Of a DNA stretch of 64,000 nucleotides, positions 41,964 through 49,476 are shown piece after piece (position 1 is the first letter of the stretch; each line of letters begins with the position of its first letter). Below the pieces are notes generated by a model that was not told the DNA's origin, searched no databases, and worked only from the letters and a program-made list of their open reading frames with translations. The position numbers and the translations under genes were made by a program. This stretch comes from Cellulomonas alba. GTDB lineage: Bacteria > Actinomycetota > Actinomycetes > Actinomycetales > Cellulomonadaceae. Location: NCBI RefSeq assembly GCF_030362835.1, contig NZ_JAUCGQ010000001.1:434001-498000 (forward strand), given 5' to 3'.

Positions 41964-42503
41964 ATGGCCAGCAGCACGCGCCAGCACATCGTCGACGCGG
42001 CCCTCGCTCTCGTCGCGGACCGCGGCGTCGCGGCGACCTCCGTCGACGACATCGCCGCCGCCGCGGGCGTCGCCAAGGGCAGCGTGTTCTACAACTTCGG
42101 CAGCAAGGAGGCGCTGTTCGAGGCGATCATCGCCGAGGGCGTCGGACGGCTCACCGCCGCGCTGCGCGCAGCCGCCGCGGGCCTCGAGGGGCGCGCCGCG
42201 ATCGAGGCGCTGGTCGGCGAGCTGCTCGCGCAGGTGCAGGCGCACCCCGACTTCGCACGGCTCGCGGTCGCCGAGGCGTTCCGGACGGGCCGCACGTGGC
42301 AGGACTCGATCCGGCAGCTGCGCGAGGACGCGATGGGCACGTTCGCCGCCGTCGTGGCGAGCGCGTGGCCGGAGCGCGACGCGAGCCTGACCGCGGCCGG
42401 TCTGTTCGGCGCGACACTCGTCGCGGGGCTCGACTGGCTCGTGTTCCAGCCGGAGCGCTCGCTCGCCGACGTGCGGGAGGCGGTGCTGGCCACGGTGCGC
42501 TGA
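41964..42503 (+). CDS. TetR-family repressor
   Basis: 179 residues from an ATG with GAGG 7 nt upstream. The helix-turn-helix at residues about 8-50 is standard: HIVDAALALVADRGVAATSV, DDIAAAAGVAKGSVFYNF, then GSKEALFEAII. The C-terminal ligand domain is short. It is the last gene of the three-gene operon and probably binds the ACTGACTGGTCAGT palindrome at its promoter (39102-39115). A terminator follows. Confidence 0.92.
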   Translation: MASSTRQHIVDAALALVADRGVAATSVDDIAAAAGVAKGSVFYNFGSKEALFEAIIAEGVGRLTAALRAAAAGLEGRAAIEALVGELLAQVQAHPDFARLAVAEAFRTGRTWQDSIRQLREDAMGTFAAVVASAWPERDASLTAAGLFGATLVAGLDWLVFQPERSLADVREAVLATVR

Positions 42504-42562
42504 GCGGGCCGGCGGTCGCGGCCGGGTGCGTGCGCGGCGCGCCGGAGCTGTCGGACATGACG

Positions 42563-42598
42563 CGAGGCCCGGTTCGCATCGCTGCGGACCGGGCCTCG
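42563..42598. terminator. Hairpin between the TetR gene and bldC
   Basis: CGAGGCCCGGTTCGCA (42563-42578) pairs with 42583-42598 over about 16 bp with one wobble and a 4-nt loop. It lies between convergent genes and can end both transcripts. Confidence 0.85.
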
Positions 42599-42617
42599 TG
42601 GAGTCGTCAGGCGGAGG

Positions 42618-42836
42618 TCACTCGCCCGTGCGCTGCTGCGGGATGCCCGTGAGCAGAGCGCGGACCTCGGACTCGTGGAACCGGCGGTGACCACCGAGGG
42701 TCCGCACGGCCGAGAGCTTGCCGGCCTGCGCCCAGCGCGTGACCGTCTTCGGGTCGACGCGGAAGAGGACGGCGACCTCGCCGGGGGTGAGCAGAGCGCC
42801 CTGCGAGAGCGGGGCCTGGGGGGCGTCGAGCGCCAT
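42618..42836 (-). CDS. bldC: BldC-type developmental regulator
   Basis: 72 residues from an ATG. A MerR-like winged helix without an effector domain: LLTPGEVAVLFRVDPKTVTR, WAQAGKLSAVRTLGGHRR, FHESEVRALLTG. In Streptomyces BldC binds DNA cooperatively and delays development; in non-sporulating relatives its targets are largely unknown. It has a 479-bp upstream region, long for this window, which also contains a candidate CRP-type site. Confidence 0.95.
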   Translation of the reverse strand: MALDAPQAPLSQGALLTPGEVAVLFRVDPKTVTRWAQAGKLSAVRTLGGHRRFHESEVRALLTGIPQQRTGE

Positions 42837-43091
42837 GATCCTTCTCCTGTCGTTCGGTAGCTCGGCTGACCCTGTGGGCCCCGTGGCTTTGCGTCCCCAC
42901 CTTGCGGCGGGTTTGCCGTTTTCGCTGACTCCTGAACTATGTCGGAACCTGGACATCTGTGCAAGAACCTCGCGTCGCACGTTTCGGGTGCAAACGGGTG
43001 ATTTTCAACCGGACGGAACGGGACGAGACTCCCTGACCTGCGGCGTTACCTGGACGCGCGTCCAACACTTTGACGACGGGTCGTCTCGACC

Positions 43092-43107
43092 TGTGACACA
43101 GATCACT
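43092..43107. promoter_or_regulatory. Candidate CRP/GlxR-family binding site
   Basis: TGTGACACAGATCACT fits the CRP-family consensus TGTGA-N6-TCACA with one mismatch at the last base. No CRP-type gene lies in the window. Confidence 0.55.
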
Positions 43108-43198
43108 TGCCCCGAGCGCGCGTGATGCCGCCGGACGGGTGACGGCGCAGGTCCGCCCGCGTTCGCGCGCCGGGCGGGTCGGCTCTCCCCCATCCCGG

Positions 43199-43210
43199 GG
43201 TAGTGCTACC
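43199..43210. promoter_or_regulatory. Palindrome upstream of the MMPL gene
   Basis: GGTAG-TG-CTACC, a perfect 5+5 inverted repeat about 105 bp before the MMPL start, placed like an operator for a dimeric regulator. Confidence 0.4.
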
Positions 43211-43315
43211 TCGACCACGGGTTGGGGGGTCAGGCCCAGTGCGCCCCGCCCGCCCGGCACGGGAGCGTCCTGGTGTACGGCCCGGTCAGCGGGCCGACCG
43301 ACCACGGAGGACCTC

Positions 43316-45547
43316 ATGACCGACCGGCCGGGCACCATACGGACCACGCGCGCCGAGCGGCGCCCCGCGACCGTGCGCGTCGCACGCTGGAGCGCGGAGC
43401 ACCCGTGGCGCGCGATCACCCTCTGGATCGTCCTCGTCGCCGCCAGCCTCGCCGCGGGTCAGCTCGCCGGCATGCGCTCGCTGGCCGACGTGGACCAGGG
43501 TGTCGGCGGCTCGGGGCACGCCGCGCACGCGCTGCACGACGCGGGCCTCGAGGACGCGAGCACCGAGGACGTGCTCGTCACGGCGCGCGAGGGCCAGAGA
43601 CTGGACGTCACCGCCGCCCGCGCCGCGGCGAAGGACGTCACCGAGCGGCTCGCGGCGCTGTCGGGCATCACGAAGATCGACAGGGCGGTCGTCGCTCCCG
43701 ACGGCTCGGCCGTGCTGGTGCAGGCGACGCTCGCGGGCGACCCCGCCACGGCGAGCGACCGCGTGCAGCCGCTGCTCGACGCGACGGCAGCCACGCAGCG
43801 CGCGTTCCCCCAGCTGCGCGTCGAACAGGTCGGCGGCGCCTCGCTGGACGACGCCATCAACGCGCAGGTCGGGTCCGACCTCTCGGCCGCTGCGACGATC
43901 AGCCTGCCCGTGACGCTCGCGATCCTGCTCGTCGCGTTCGGCGCGCTCCTCGCGGCCGGCGTCCCCGTGCTGCTCGCCCTCTCGTCGGTCGCGGCGGCGA
44001 CTGGCCTCAGCCAGCTCGCGTCGCACCTGATCCCCGACTCCGGGACGACGTCGAGCATGATCCTGCTCATCGGCATGGCCGTCGGCGTCGACTACTCCCT
44101 GTTCTACGTCCGACGAGCGCGCGAGGAGCGCGCGGCGGGCCGGGACACGCTGTCGGCCGTCGAGATCGCGGCCGAGACGTCCGGCCACTCGGTGCTCGTG
44201 TCCGGGGTCGCCGTGATCGTGTCGATGCTCGGGCTGTTCGTCGCGGACCAGCCGGTGTTCTCGTCCCTCGCTGCCGGCGCGATCTTCGTCGTCGCGGTGG
44301 CCGTCATCGGGTCCCTGACGGTGCTGCCCGCGTTCCTCGTGCTGCTCGGCCCCCGCATCGACCGCCCGCGCGTGCCGATCGTCTGGCGGCTCTCGGCGCG
44401 TGCCGACGGGCGCGAGTCCCGCCTCTGGTCGGCCGTGCTGCGCGGCGTGCTCGCCCGCCCCGGCCGCACGCTCGTCGTCACCGTCGTCGCACTGCTCGCG
44501 CTCGCCGCGCCGGCTCTCGCGCTGAAGCTCCAGACCGGCTCCGCCGAGACGCTGCCCCGGTCGATCGCCGAGGTGCGCACGCTGGACCGCCTCGCTGCAG
44601 CGTTCCCCGGCGAGCAGACGCAGCACGTCGTGGTCGTCGAGGCGCCCGCGTCGCGCGCGTCCGACGTCGAGACCTCGCTCGCCGCGCTCGAGCGGCACGT
44701 CGCGACGGACCCGCTGTTCGCGCAGGGGGCGACGGGCGCAGCCGAGGTGCGGGCCTCGTCGGACCGCACGGTGCACGCGCTCGCGCTCGCCGCGCCGTTC
44801 GACCCCGACTCGCCCTCGGCGCGCCAGGGTCTCGACGAGCTGCGCGACCAGCTGCTGCCCACGTACCTCGACCCGGTCGGCGGTGCGACGTGGTCCGTCG
44901 GCGGCGACACCGCGACGAACCTCGACGAGTCGCGCCACCTCGCCGACCACCTGCCGTGGGTCGTCGCGTTCGTCGTGCTCGTGACGATGGTGCTGATGGC
45001 GAGCATCTTCCGGTCGGTCTGGCTCGCGGTCGTCACGGCGGTGGCGAACCTGCTGTCCGCCGGGGCCGCGTTCGGCGTGCTGGTGCTCGTCTTCCAGCAC
45101 ACGTGGGCCGAGGGGCTGCTCGACTTCCGCTCGACCGGCGCGATCATCTCGTGGATCCCGCTGTTCACGTTCGCGGTGCTGTTCGGGCTGTCGATGGACT
45201 ACCACGTGTTCGTCGTCAGCCGGATCCGCGAGGCGGCCGCGGCCGGCCTCTCGACCCGCGACGCGGTCCGGGCCGGCGTCCTGCGGTCGGCGGGCACGGT
45301 GACGAGTGCCGCGCTGATCATGGTGTCGGTGTTCGCGATCTTCGCGGCGCTGCACATGACCGAGATGAAGCAGCTCGGCGTCGGTCTCGCGGCCGCCGTG
45401 CTGGTCGACGCCCTCGTGGTCCGGACCGTGCTGCTGCCGGCGGCGATCGCGCTGCTCGGCGAGCGGGTCTGGTGGCCCGGCTCGCTGTCGCGCCGCGCGG
45501 CGCCGGCGACCGACGAGGTTCTCGAGCTCGCGGGGGTGCGCGGGTGA
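43316..45547 (+). CDS. MMPL-family (RND-type) transporter
   Basis: 743 residues from an ATG with GGAGG 5 nt upstream. Two repeated halves each carry a helix, a soluble outside domain and a five-helix bundle. The family proton-relay motifs are LLIGMAVGVDYSLFYVRRAR in the first half and VLFGLSMDYHVFVVSRIREA in the second (GxxxDY pattern). Members export lipids or drugs across the actinobacterial membrane. No biosynthetic partner is adjacent, so the cargo is unknown. The long upstream region with two possible operators suggests tight control. Confidence 0.93.
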   Translation: MTDRPGTIRTTRAERRPATVRVARWSAEHPWRAITLWIVLVAASLAAGQLAGMRSLADVDQGVGGSGHAAHALHDAGLEDASTEDVLVTAREGQRLDVTAARAAAKDVTERLAALSGITKIDRAVVAPDGSAVLVQATLAGDPATASDRVQPLLDATAATQRAFPQLRVEQVGGASLDDAINAQVGSDLSAAATISLPVTLAILLVAFGALLAAGVPVLLALSSVAAATGLSQLASHLIPDSGTTSSMILLIGMAVGVDYSLFYVRRAREERAAGRDTLSAVEIAAETSGHSVLVSGVAVIVSMLGLFVADQPVFSSLAAGAIFVVAVAVIGSLTVLPAFLVLLGPRIDRPRVPIVWRLSARADGRESRLWSAVLRGVLARPGRTLVVTVVALLALAAPALALKLQTGSAETLPRSIAEVRTLDRLAAAFPGEQTQHVVVVEAPASRASDVETSLAALERHVATDPLFAQGATGAAEVRASSDRTVHALALAAPFDPDSPSARQGLDELRDQLLPTYLDPVGGATWSVGGDTATNLDESRHLADHLPWVVAFVVLVTMVLMASIFRSVWLAVVTAVANLLSAGAAFGVLVLVFQHTWAEGLLDFRSTGAIISWIPLFTFAVLFGLSMDYHVFVVSRIREAAAAGLSTRDAVRAGVLRSAGTVTSAALIMVSVFAIFAALHMTEMKQLGVGLAAAVLVDALVVRTVLLPAAIALLGERVWWPGSLSRRAAPATDEVLELAGVRG

Positions 45548-45560
45548 CCGCGCCGACGGG

Positions 45561-45634
45561 TGGGGCAGGTGGGGCTTGAACCCACGACCCACGGATTATG
45601 AGTCCGCTGCTCTGACCGGCTGAGCTACTGCCCC
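45561..45634 (-). tRNA. tRNA with CAU anticodon (elongator Met, or Ile2)
   Basis: Minus strand cloverleaf: acceptor GGGGCAG/CTGCCCC, anticodon stem GCGGA/TCCGT with loop CTCATAA, T arm GTGGG/CCCAC. The anticodon stem lacks the three G-C pairs of initiator tRNA. Sequence alone does not separate elongator Met from the lysidine-modified Ile2. Confidence 0.92.
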
Positions 45635-45747
45635 GGGGCGCGGTCAGCGTACCCGCGGGACCCCGCGCACCGAGGCCAGGCGCCGTCGACGACACCGGTC
45701 GGCGGCGCCTGGCCTGGGGCGTCCGGAGCCGCGGGTACCGTGAGCGG

Positions 45748-46254
45748 GTGCCCGTGACCTCCCGCCACCTGGCCGCCACCGACCGGGCGCGGCTCGACCT
45801 GAGCGACGACCGGGTGCTCGCCGCCGTCCGGCTCGCCGACGGGCGGCGAGCCGTCGTCAGCCGCCGCGCGTTCTTCGTCCTGACCGACGACGCGGTGCGC
45901 CGTGACGCGTGGTGCGACGTCGACCGCGGCTCGCTCGACCCGGAGTCGCGTGCGCTCACGGTGCGCTGGGTGTCGGGCGAGGGCGACGTTCTCGTGCTCG
46001 GCGACGAGCGCTCGTCGGTCGCGTTCACGCAGATGTTCCGCGAGCGCGTGCAGGCGTCCGTGGTGCACGCCGTGTCCGTCGAGCTCGGCGGTGGGCGGGC
46101 TCCCCTGCGGGTCGCGCTGCGGCGCGACGAGGACGGTGCCCTGTTCACGCAGGTGGTCGGCGACGCGGGCGTGGACCTGTCGGACCCGGCGACGCTCGCC
46201 CGCGTCGAGGCTGCTGAGGGCGAGGTGCGCGAGGCGGCCGGGCTGCGACGCTAG
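45748..46254 (+). CDS. Hypothetical protein
   Basis: 168 residues from a GTG. Beta-rich (LDLSDDRVLAAVRLADGRRA, RRAFFVLTDDAVRRDAWCDV, SVAFTQMFRERVQASVVHAV), soluble, without signal peptide. It resembles small actinobacterial proteins with a PH-like look, but no family is certain. A TACCGT -10 lies 6 nt before the start (45736-45741) and there is no ribosome site, pointing to a leaderless message. Confidence 0.75.
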   Translation: MPVTSRHLAATDRARLDLSDDRVLAAVRLADGRRAVVSRRAFFVLTDDAVRRDAWCDVDRGSLDPESRALTVRWVSGEGDVLVLGDERSSVAFTQMFRERVQASVVHAVSVELGGGRAPLRVALRRDEDGALFTQVVGDAGVDLSDPATLARVEAAEGEVREAAGLRR

Positions 46255-46303
46255 GCCGTCAAAGGCACCCCTGGGCGGCTGCTAGAGTTTCTCCCCGTTG
46301 CGA

Positions 46304-46376
46304 TCCCCCGTAGCTCAATTGGCAGAGCATTCGACTGTTAATCGAAGGGTTACTGGTTCGAGTCCAGTCGGGGGAG
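46304..46376 (+). tRNA. tRNA-Asn (anticodon GUU)
   Basis: Acceptor TCCCCCG/CGGGGGA, D arm GCTC/GAGC, anticodon stem TTCGA/TCGAA with loop CTGTTAA, T arm ACTGG/CCAGT. CCA is not fully encoded. No second copy of its 3' end was found downstream. Confidence 0.96.
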
Positions 46377-46382
46377 CAGAAG

Positions 46383-46421
46383 AGGGCCCCTCACCTGCGG
46401 AAACGCCCGGTGAGGGGCCCT
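46383..46421 (+). terminator. Hairpin after tRNA-Asn
   Basis: GGGCCCCTCACC (46384-46395) pairs perfectly with 46409-46420, extended by one A-T pair, followed by TTCACC. Confidence 0.85.
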
Positions 46422-46799
46422 TCACCATCTCCGCTTCATGGTAGCGGTCGACGTTTGACCGACGACTATGCAAGGCGAACGCCCCTGTCGACGCGCCTCG
46501 TCGGCAAGCCGCTGGCTCGAGCCTCGGGCCCGAGCTGCTCGACCACCTCGCGACGATCTGGTGCCACCGCGCCGGGGCGACGTCGCGCCGCGCCGGCAGC
46601 GCGCAGCTCCGGCTCGGGACACCCGGCGGTGTCGCCCACCTGGTGCCAAGCGCCCCCGCCTTCGGTCTGGCCGGCACCGCGCCGGCCGCCACTCGGACGG
46701 GCGAACTTCAGGCGGTTTGTCGGACTTCGACCGGCTGCCGTCGCTACGCTCCCGCCGTGCGGCGCGCTCCGCTCCGCCAACGTGACGTTGGGGTGCGTG
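46422..46799. other. Gene-free stretch upstream of the lectin/CHAP gene
   Basis: About 380 bp with no gene I can support. Open frames here are shadows or antisense to the tRNA. A TACGCT at 46745-46750 could be the -10 of the following gene. Base composition is somewhat mixed compared with flanking genes. Confidence 0.5.
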
Positions 46800-48479
46800 A
46801 TGGTCTCTGCCCGTGCTGTTCGCGTGATGTTGCGGCGCGTCGCTGTGGTTCTCGCGGCGGTCTTGACGCTGGTGCTCGTCGTCGGGGCACCGGCTGACGC
46901 GGCATCTACGAAGACGCTCACAGCCAGGCCAGTGCCGACCGTGACCGGCACGGTGCAGGTCGGCAAGACGCTGACCGCGCACGCCGGCAAGTGGAAGCCC
47001 GCGCCGGTCAAGCTCACGTACCAGTGGAAGCGGTCCGGCGTCGCCATCTCGGGGGCGACGAAGAGCACCTACAAGCTCGCGCCGGCCGATGCGGGCAAGA
47101 AGATCACGGTGAAGGTCACCGGCAAGAAGGCGGGGTACAAAAGCGCCGCGAGGACCAGCAAAGCCACCGCTGCGGTCAAGCTCGCGACGTTCGCCTCGGC
47201 GTCGAAGCCCACGGTCTCCGGCACCGCGACCGTGCACGGGACGCTGACCGCCAACCCCGGGACGTGGAACCCGACCGTCACCCCGAAGTACCAGTGGCTG
47301 CGCAACGGCGTCGCAGTCGCCGGCGCGACCGCCAAGACGTACGCGTTGACCTTCGCCGATGAGTTCGCGGCACTGGCTGTGCGCGTCACGGGCGCTCGAG
47401 CCGGATACGCCACCAAGGCAGTCACGTCCGCCTCGGTCACCGTCACCGCGCCCGACCAGCTGCTCAACGGTGAGGTGCTCGGCGCGGACAAGTGGCTGCG
47501 GTCCGCGAACGGTGCGTACGGCCTCGTGATGCAAGCCGACGGGAACCTCGTCCTGTCGGGGCCGACCGGGGTGGTCTGGGTCGCAGCGGCTTCCGCCGGT
47601 GGCGATCACGTGGTCATGCAGTCCGACGGCAACCTGGTGATCTACTCCGCCGCCGGTACCGCCCGGTGGGGGTCAGGAACCGACGGGTACGGCGCAGGGG
47701 TGAGCTTGCTCGTCCAGGACGACGGCAACCTGGTGCTCTACAGCGGCGCGACACCGATCTGGACGAGGGCCGTCGTGCGGTGGATCACCGTCGGAGCGAA
47801 CGCGAAATCCGGCAGCACGCCCGGCACGCAGAGCCAGTCGGGGCCGACGCTGAACAGCACGTTGTTCAAGGTGTACCCGCCCAACACCCGTGTGCCCATC
47901 GTGTGCGGCACCACGAGCGGGCAAGGCGTCAAGGGCGCGTACTCCTCGGCATACGACTACACGTGGCACCGGCTCCTCGGCGGGGACTGGGTGCCAGACG
48001 CGGACTTCCTCACCGGCACGAACGGTCTCGTGCCTGGCGAGCCGGACTGCACCCCCGCGGGCGGCGGGGCTGGCGCGTCGAAGCTCGACGCGTACGTCGC
48101 CGCGCACCCGGCGGGTACTCAGGTCGGCACCGGGCAGTGCGTGGCGCTGATCAAGGACTACCTCGGCTCGGTGTGGGGAACGCCTCCCGGCGCCATCGGG
48201 AACGCCGTGGACTACCAGGCCGGCCGCACCGGTGGGAACTTCTTCGCGAGCCACGGGTGGGTGTGGCACACCGACCAGAGCTTCCAGAACGGGGATGTCC
48301 TGGTGTGGTCGCAGACGAAGCTGCGCGACGGCAGCATCAACACCGCCGGGCACGTCGCCATCTGGTACAACGGCAAGCGTTACGACCAGAACGGCGCAGG
48401 CGGCGCGCTCAAGATCGGGTTCGGGAGCTTCTTCAACGGGAACGGCAACGTCTACGTGGGGTACTGGCGACACAGCTGA
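46800..48479 (+). CDS. Secreted protein with Ig-like repeats, bulb-type lectin domain and CHAP amidase domain
   Basis: 559 residues. Signal peptide 1 to about 36 (LRRVAVVLAAVLTLVLVVGA, cleavage near ADA). Two Ig-like repeats follow (about 40-128 and 129-218), each with a VTGTVQVGKTLTAHAGKW and YQWKRSGVAISGATKSTYKL pattern. Next is a bulb-type lectin (about 220-325) with three QxDGNLVxxS motifs, as in mannose-binding monocot lectins. A linker with two cysteines leads to a CHAP domain with Cys447 (GTGQCVALIKDYL) and His518 (GHVAIWY), the catalytic pair of peptidoglycan amidases/endopeptidases. ATG at 46800; GTG 46797 is possible. A lectin-targeted cell-wall hydrolase, self or non-self target unknown. 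Confidence 0.9.
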   Translation: MVSARAVRVMLRRVAVVLAAVLTLVLVVGAPADAASTKTLTARPVPTVTGTVQVGKTLTAHAGKWKPAPVKLTYQWKRSGVAISGATKSTYKLAPADAGKKITVKVTGKKAGYKSAARTSKATAAVKLATFASASKPTVSGTATVHGTLTANPGTWNPTVTPKYQWLRNGVAVAGATAKTYALTFADEFAALAVRVTGARAGYATKAVTSASVTVTAPDQLLNGEVLGADKWLRSANGAYGLVMQADGNLVLSGPTGVVWVAAASAGGDHVVMQSDGNLVIYSAAGTARWGSGTDGYGAGVSLLVQDDGNLVLYSGATPIWTRAVVRWITVGANAKSGSTPGTQSQSGPTLNSTLFKVYPPNTRVPIVCGTTSGQGVKGAYSSAYDYTWHRLLGGDWVPDADFLTGTNGLVPGEPDCTPAGGGAGASKLDAYVAAHPAGTQVGTGQCVALIKDYLGSVWGTPPGAIGNAVDYQAGRTGGNFFASHGWVWHTDQSFQNGDVLVWSQTKLRDGSINTAGHVAIWYNGKRYDQNGAGGALKIGFGSFFNGNGNVYVGYWRHS

Positions 48480-48650
48480 GCGCCGGCCCGACGGGAGTCG
48501 TCCCAGCTCACGTCCGGCCCGAGCCCAGCCGGCTCAGAGCATGGCACCGGCCGGCCCCGCGCGCCGCGCACGATGTCAGTGTCACCGAGCTCGCCTCGGC
48601 GGGAACGTCTCGGCTGGTGTGCGCAGCCGTGGTGATGTGAGGGTGCGACG

Positions 48651-49403
48651 GTGCGATCGTTCGAGGAGCTCGTGGCGGAGGCCGCGACGGCCGACGTCAG
48701 CGGGTGGGGTTTCGGCTGGCTCGAGGGACGCGCCTCGGAGGAGCGGCCGCCGTGGGGCTACGCGCGGCTGCTCGGCGCACGGCTCGCGCAGGTCGCCTCC
48801 GCGCTCGACATCGACACCGGCGGCGGAGAGGTCGTGGCCGAGGCGCCGCTGCTGCCGGCCCGGATGGTGGTCACCGAGGGGTGGCAGCCCAACGCGCGGC
48901 GCGCCCGCGCGCTCCTCGGTCCGCGCGGCGTGGAGGTTGCGGACACCCTGGCGGGTGCCCGGCTGCCCTTCCCCGACGCGTCGTTCGAGCTCGTCACCTC
49001 ACGGCACCCGGTCGCACCGGACTGGCCCGAGATCCGTCGCGTGCTCCGACCGGGCGGCACCTACCTCGCGCAGCACGTCGGGCCGAGATCGGCGTTCGAG
49101 CTGATCGAGAGGTTCGTCGGCCCGCTCGACGGCCCGGCCGCGCGCGAGCCGGGCGACGAGGCGGCTGCCGCCGAGCGCGCCGGTCTGGTGGTCACCGACC
49201 TTCGCCGGGCGCGGCTGCGCATGGAGCTGCACGACGTGGGGGCCGTCGTCTGGCTGCTGCGCAAGTGCGTGTGGTGGGTGCCCGACTTCTCCGTCGACCG
49301 GTACGACGGCACCTTGCGCCAGCTGGACGCGCAGCTGCGCAGGGGTGAGCCGCTGGTCGCGCACTCGACGCGCCACCTGATCGAGGCACGAGCGCGCGGT
49401 TGA
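48651..49403 (+). CDS. SAM-dependent methyltransferase
   Basis: 250 residues from a GTG. Motif I appears as ALDIDTGGGEVVAEAP (class I Rossmann methyltransferase); a post-I Pro and the LPFPDASFELVTSRHP and RVLRPGGTYLAQHVGP segments match motifs II and III of the UbiE/type 11 group. The substrate is not predictable. No ribosome site is evident. A 15-bp terminator follows. Confidence 0.88.
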   Translation: MRSFEELVAEAATADVSGWGFGWLEGRASEERPPWGYARLLGARLAQVASALDIDTGGGEVVAEAPLLPARMVVTEGWQPNARRARALLGPRGVEVADTLAGARLPFPDASFELVTSRHPVAPDWPEIRRVLRPGGTYLAQHVGPRSAFELIERFVGPLDGPAAREPGDEAAAAERAGLVVTDLRRARLRMELHDVGAVVWLLRKCVWWVPDFSVDRYDGTLRQLDAQLRRGEPLVAHSTRHLIEARARG

Positions 49404-49406
49404 CGA

Positions 49407-49451
49407 CGAGGTCCCGACCACACCCGTCGTCGGGCCGTGGTCGGGACCTCG
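49407..49451. terminator. Hairpin between convergent genes
   Basis: CGAGGTCCCGACCAC (49407-49421) pairs perfectly with 49437-49451. It separates the methyltransferase gene from the convergent TIGR03118 gene. Confidence 0.88.
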
Positions 49452-49476
49452 CGTCATCCTTCGTCAGCGAGGACCG

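Larger units (their letters stand above)
42837..43315. other. Intergenic regulatory region between bldC and the MMPL gene
   Basis: 479 bp with no credible gene. Its middle (about 42900-43110) is less GC-rich than the genes around it. It holds a CRP-like 16-mer at 43092-43107 and a perfect 12-bp palindrome at 43199-43210, each listed separately. Because bldC and the MMPL gene diverge, either site could act on either gene. Confidence 0.7.

Noticed and set aside
46315-46692. Reverse 125-residue open frame ending PTGLEPVTLRLTVECSAN
   Set aside because: It is antisense to tRNA-Asn and its terminator; this C-terminus is a well-known artefact of frames read across tRNA genes.
46304-48650. Genomic island inserted at tRNA-Asn carrying the lectin/CHAP gene
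   Set aside because: I found no second copy of the tRNA 3' end and no integrase remnant nearby.
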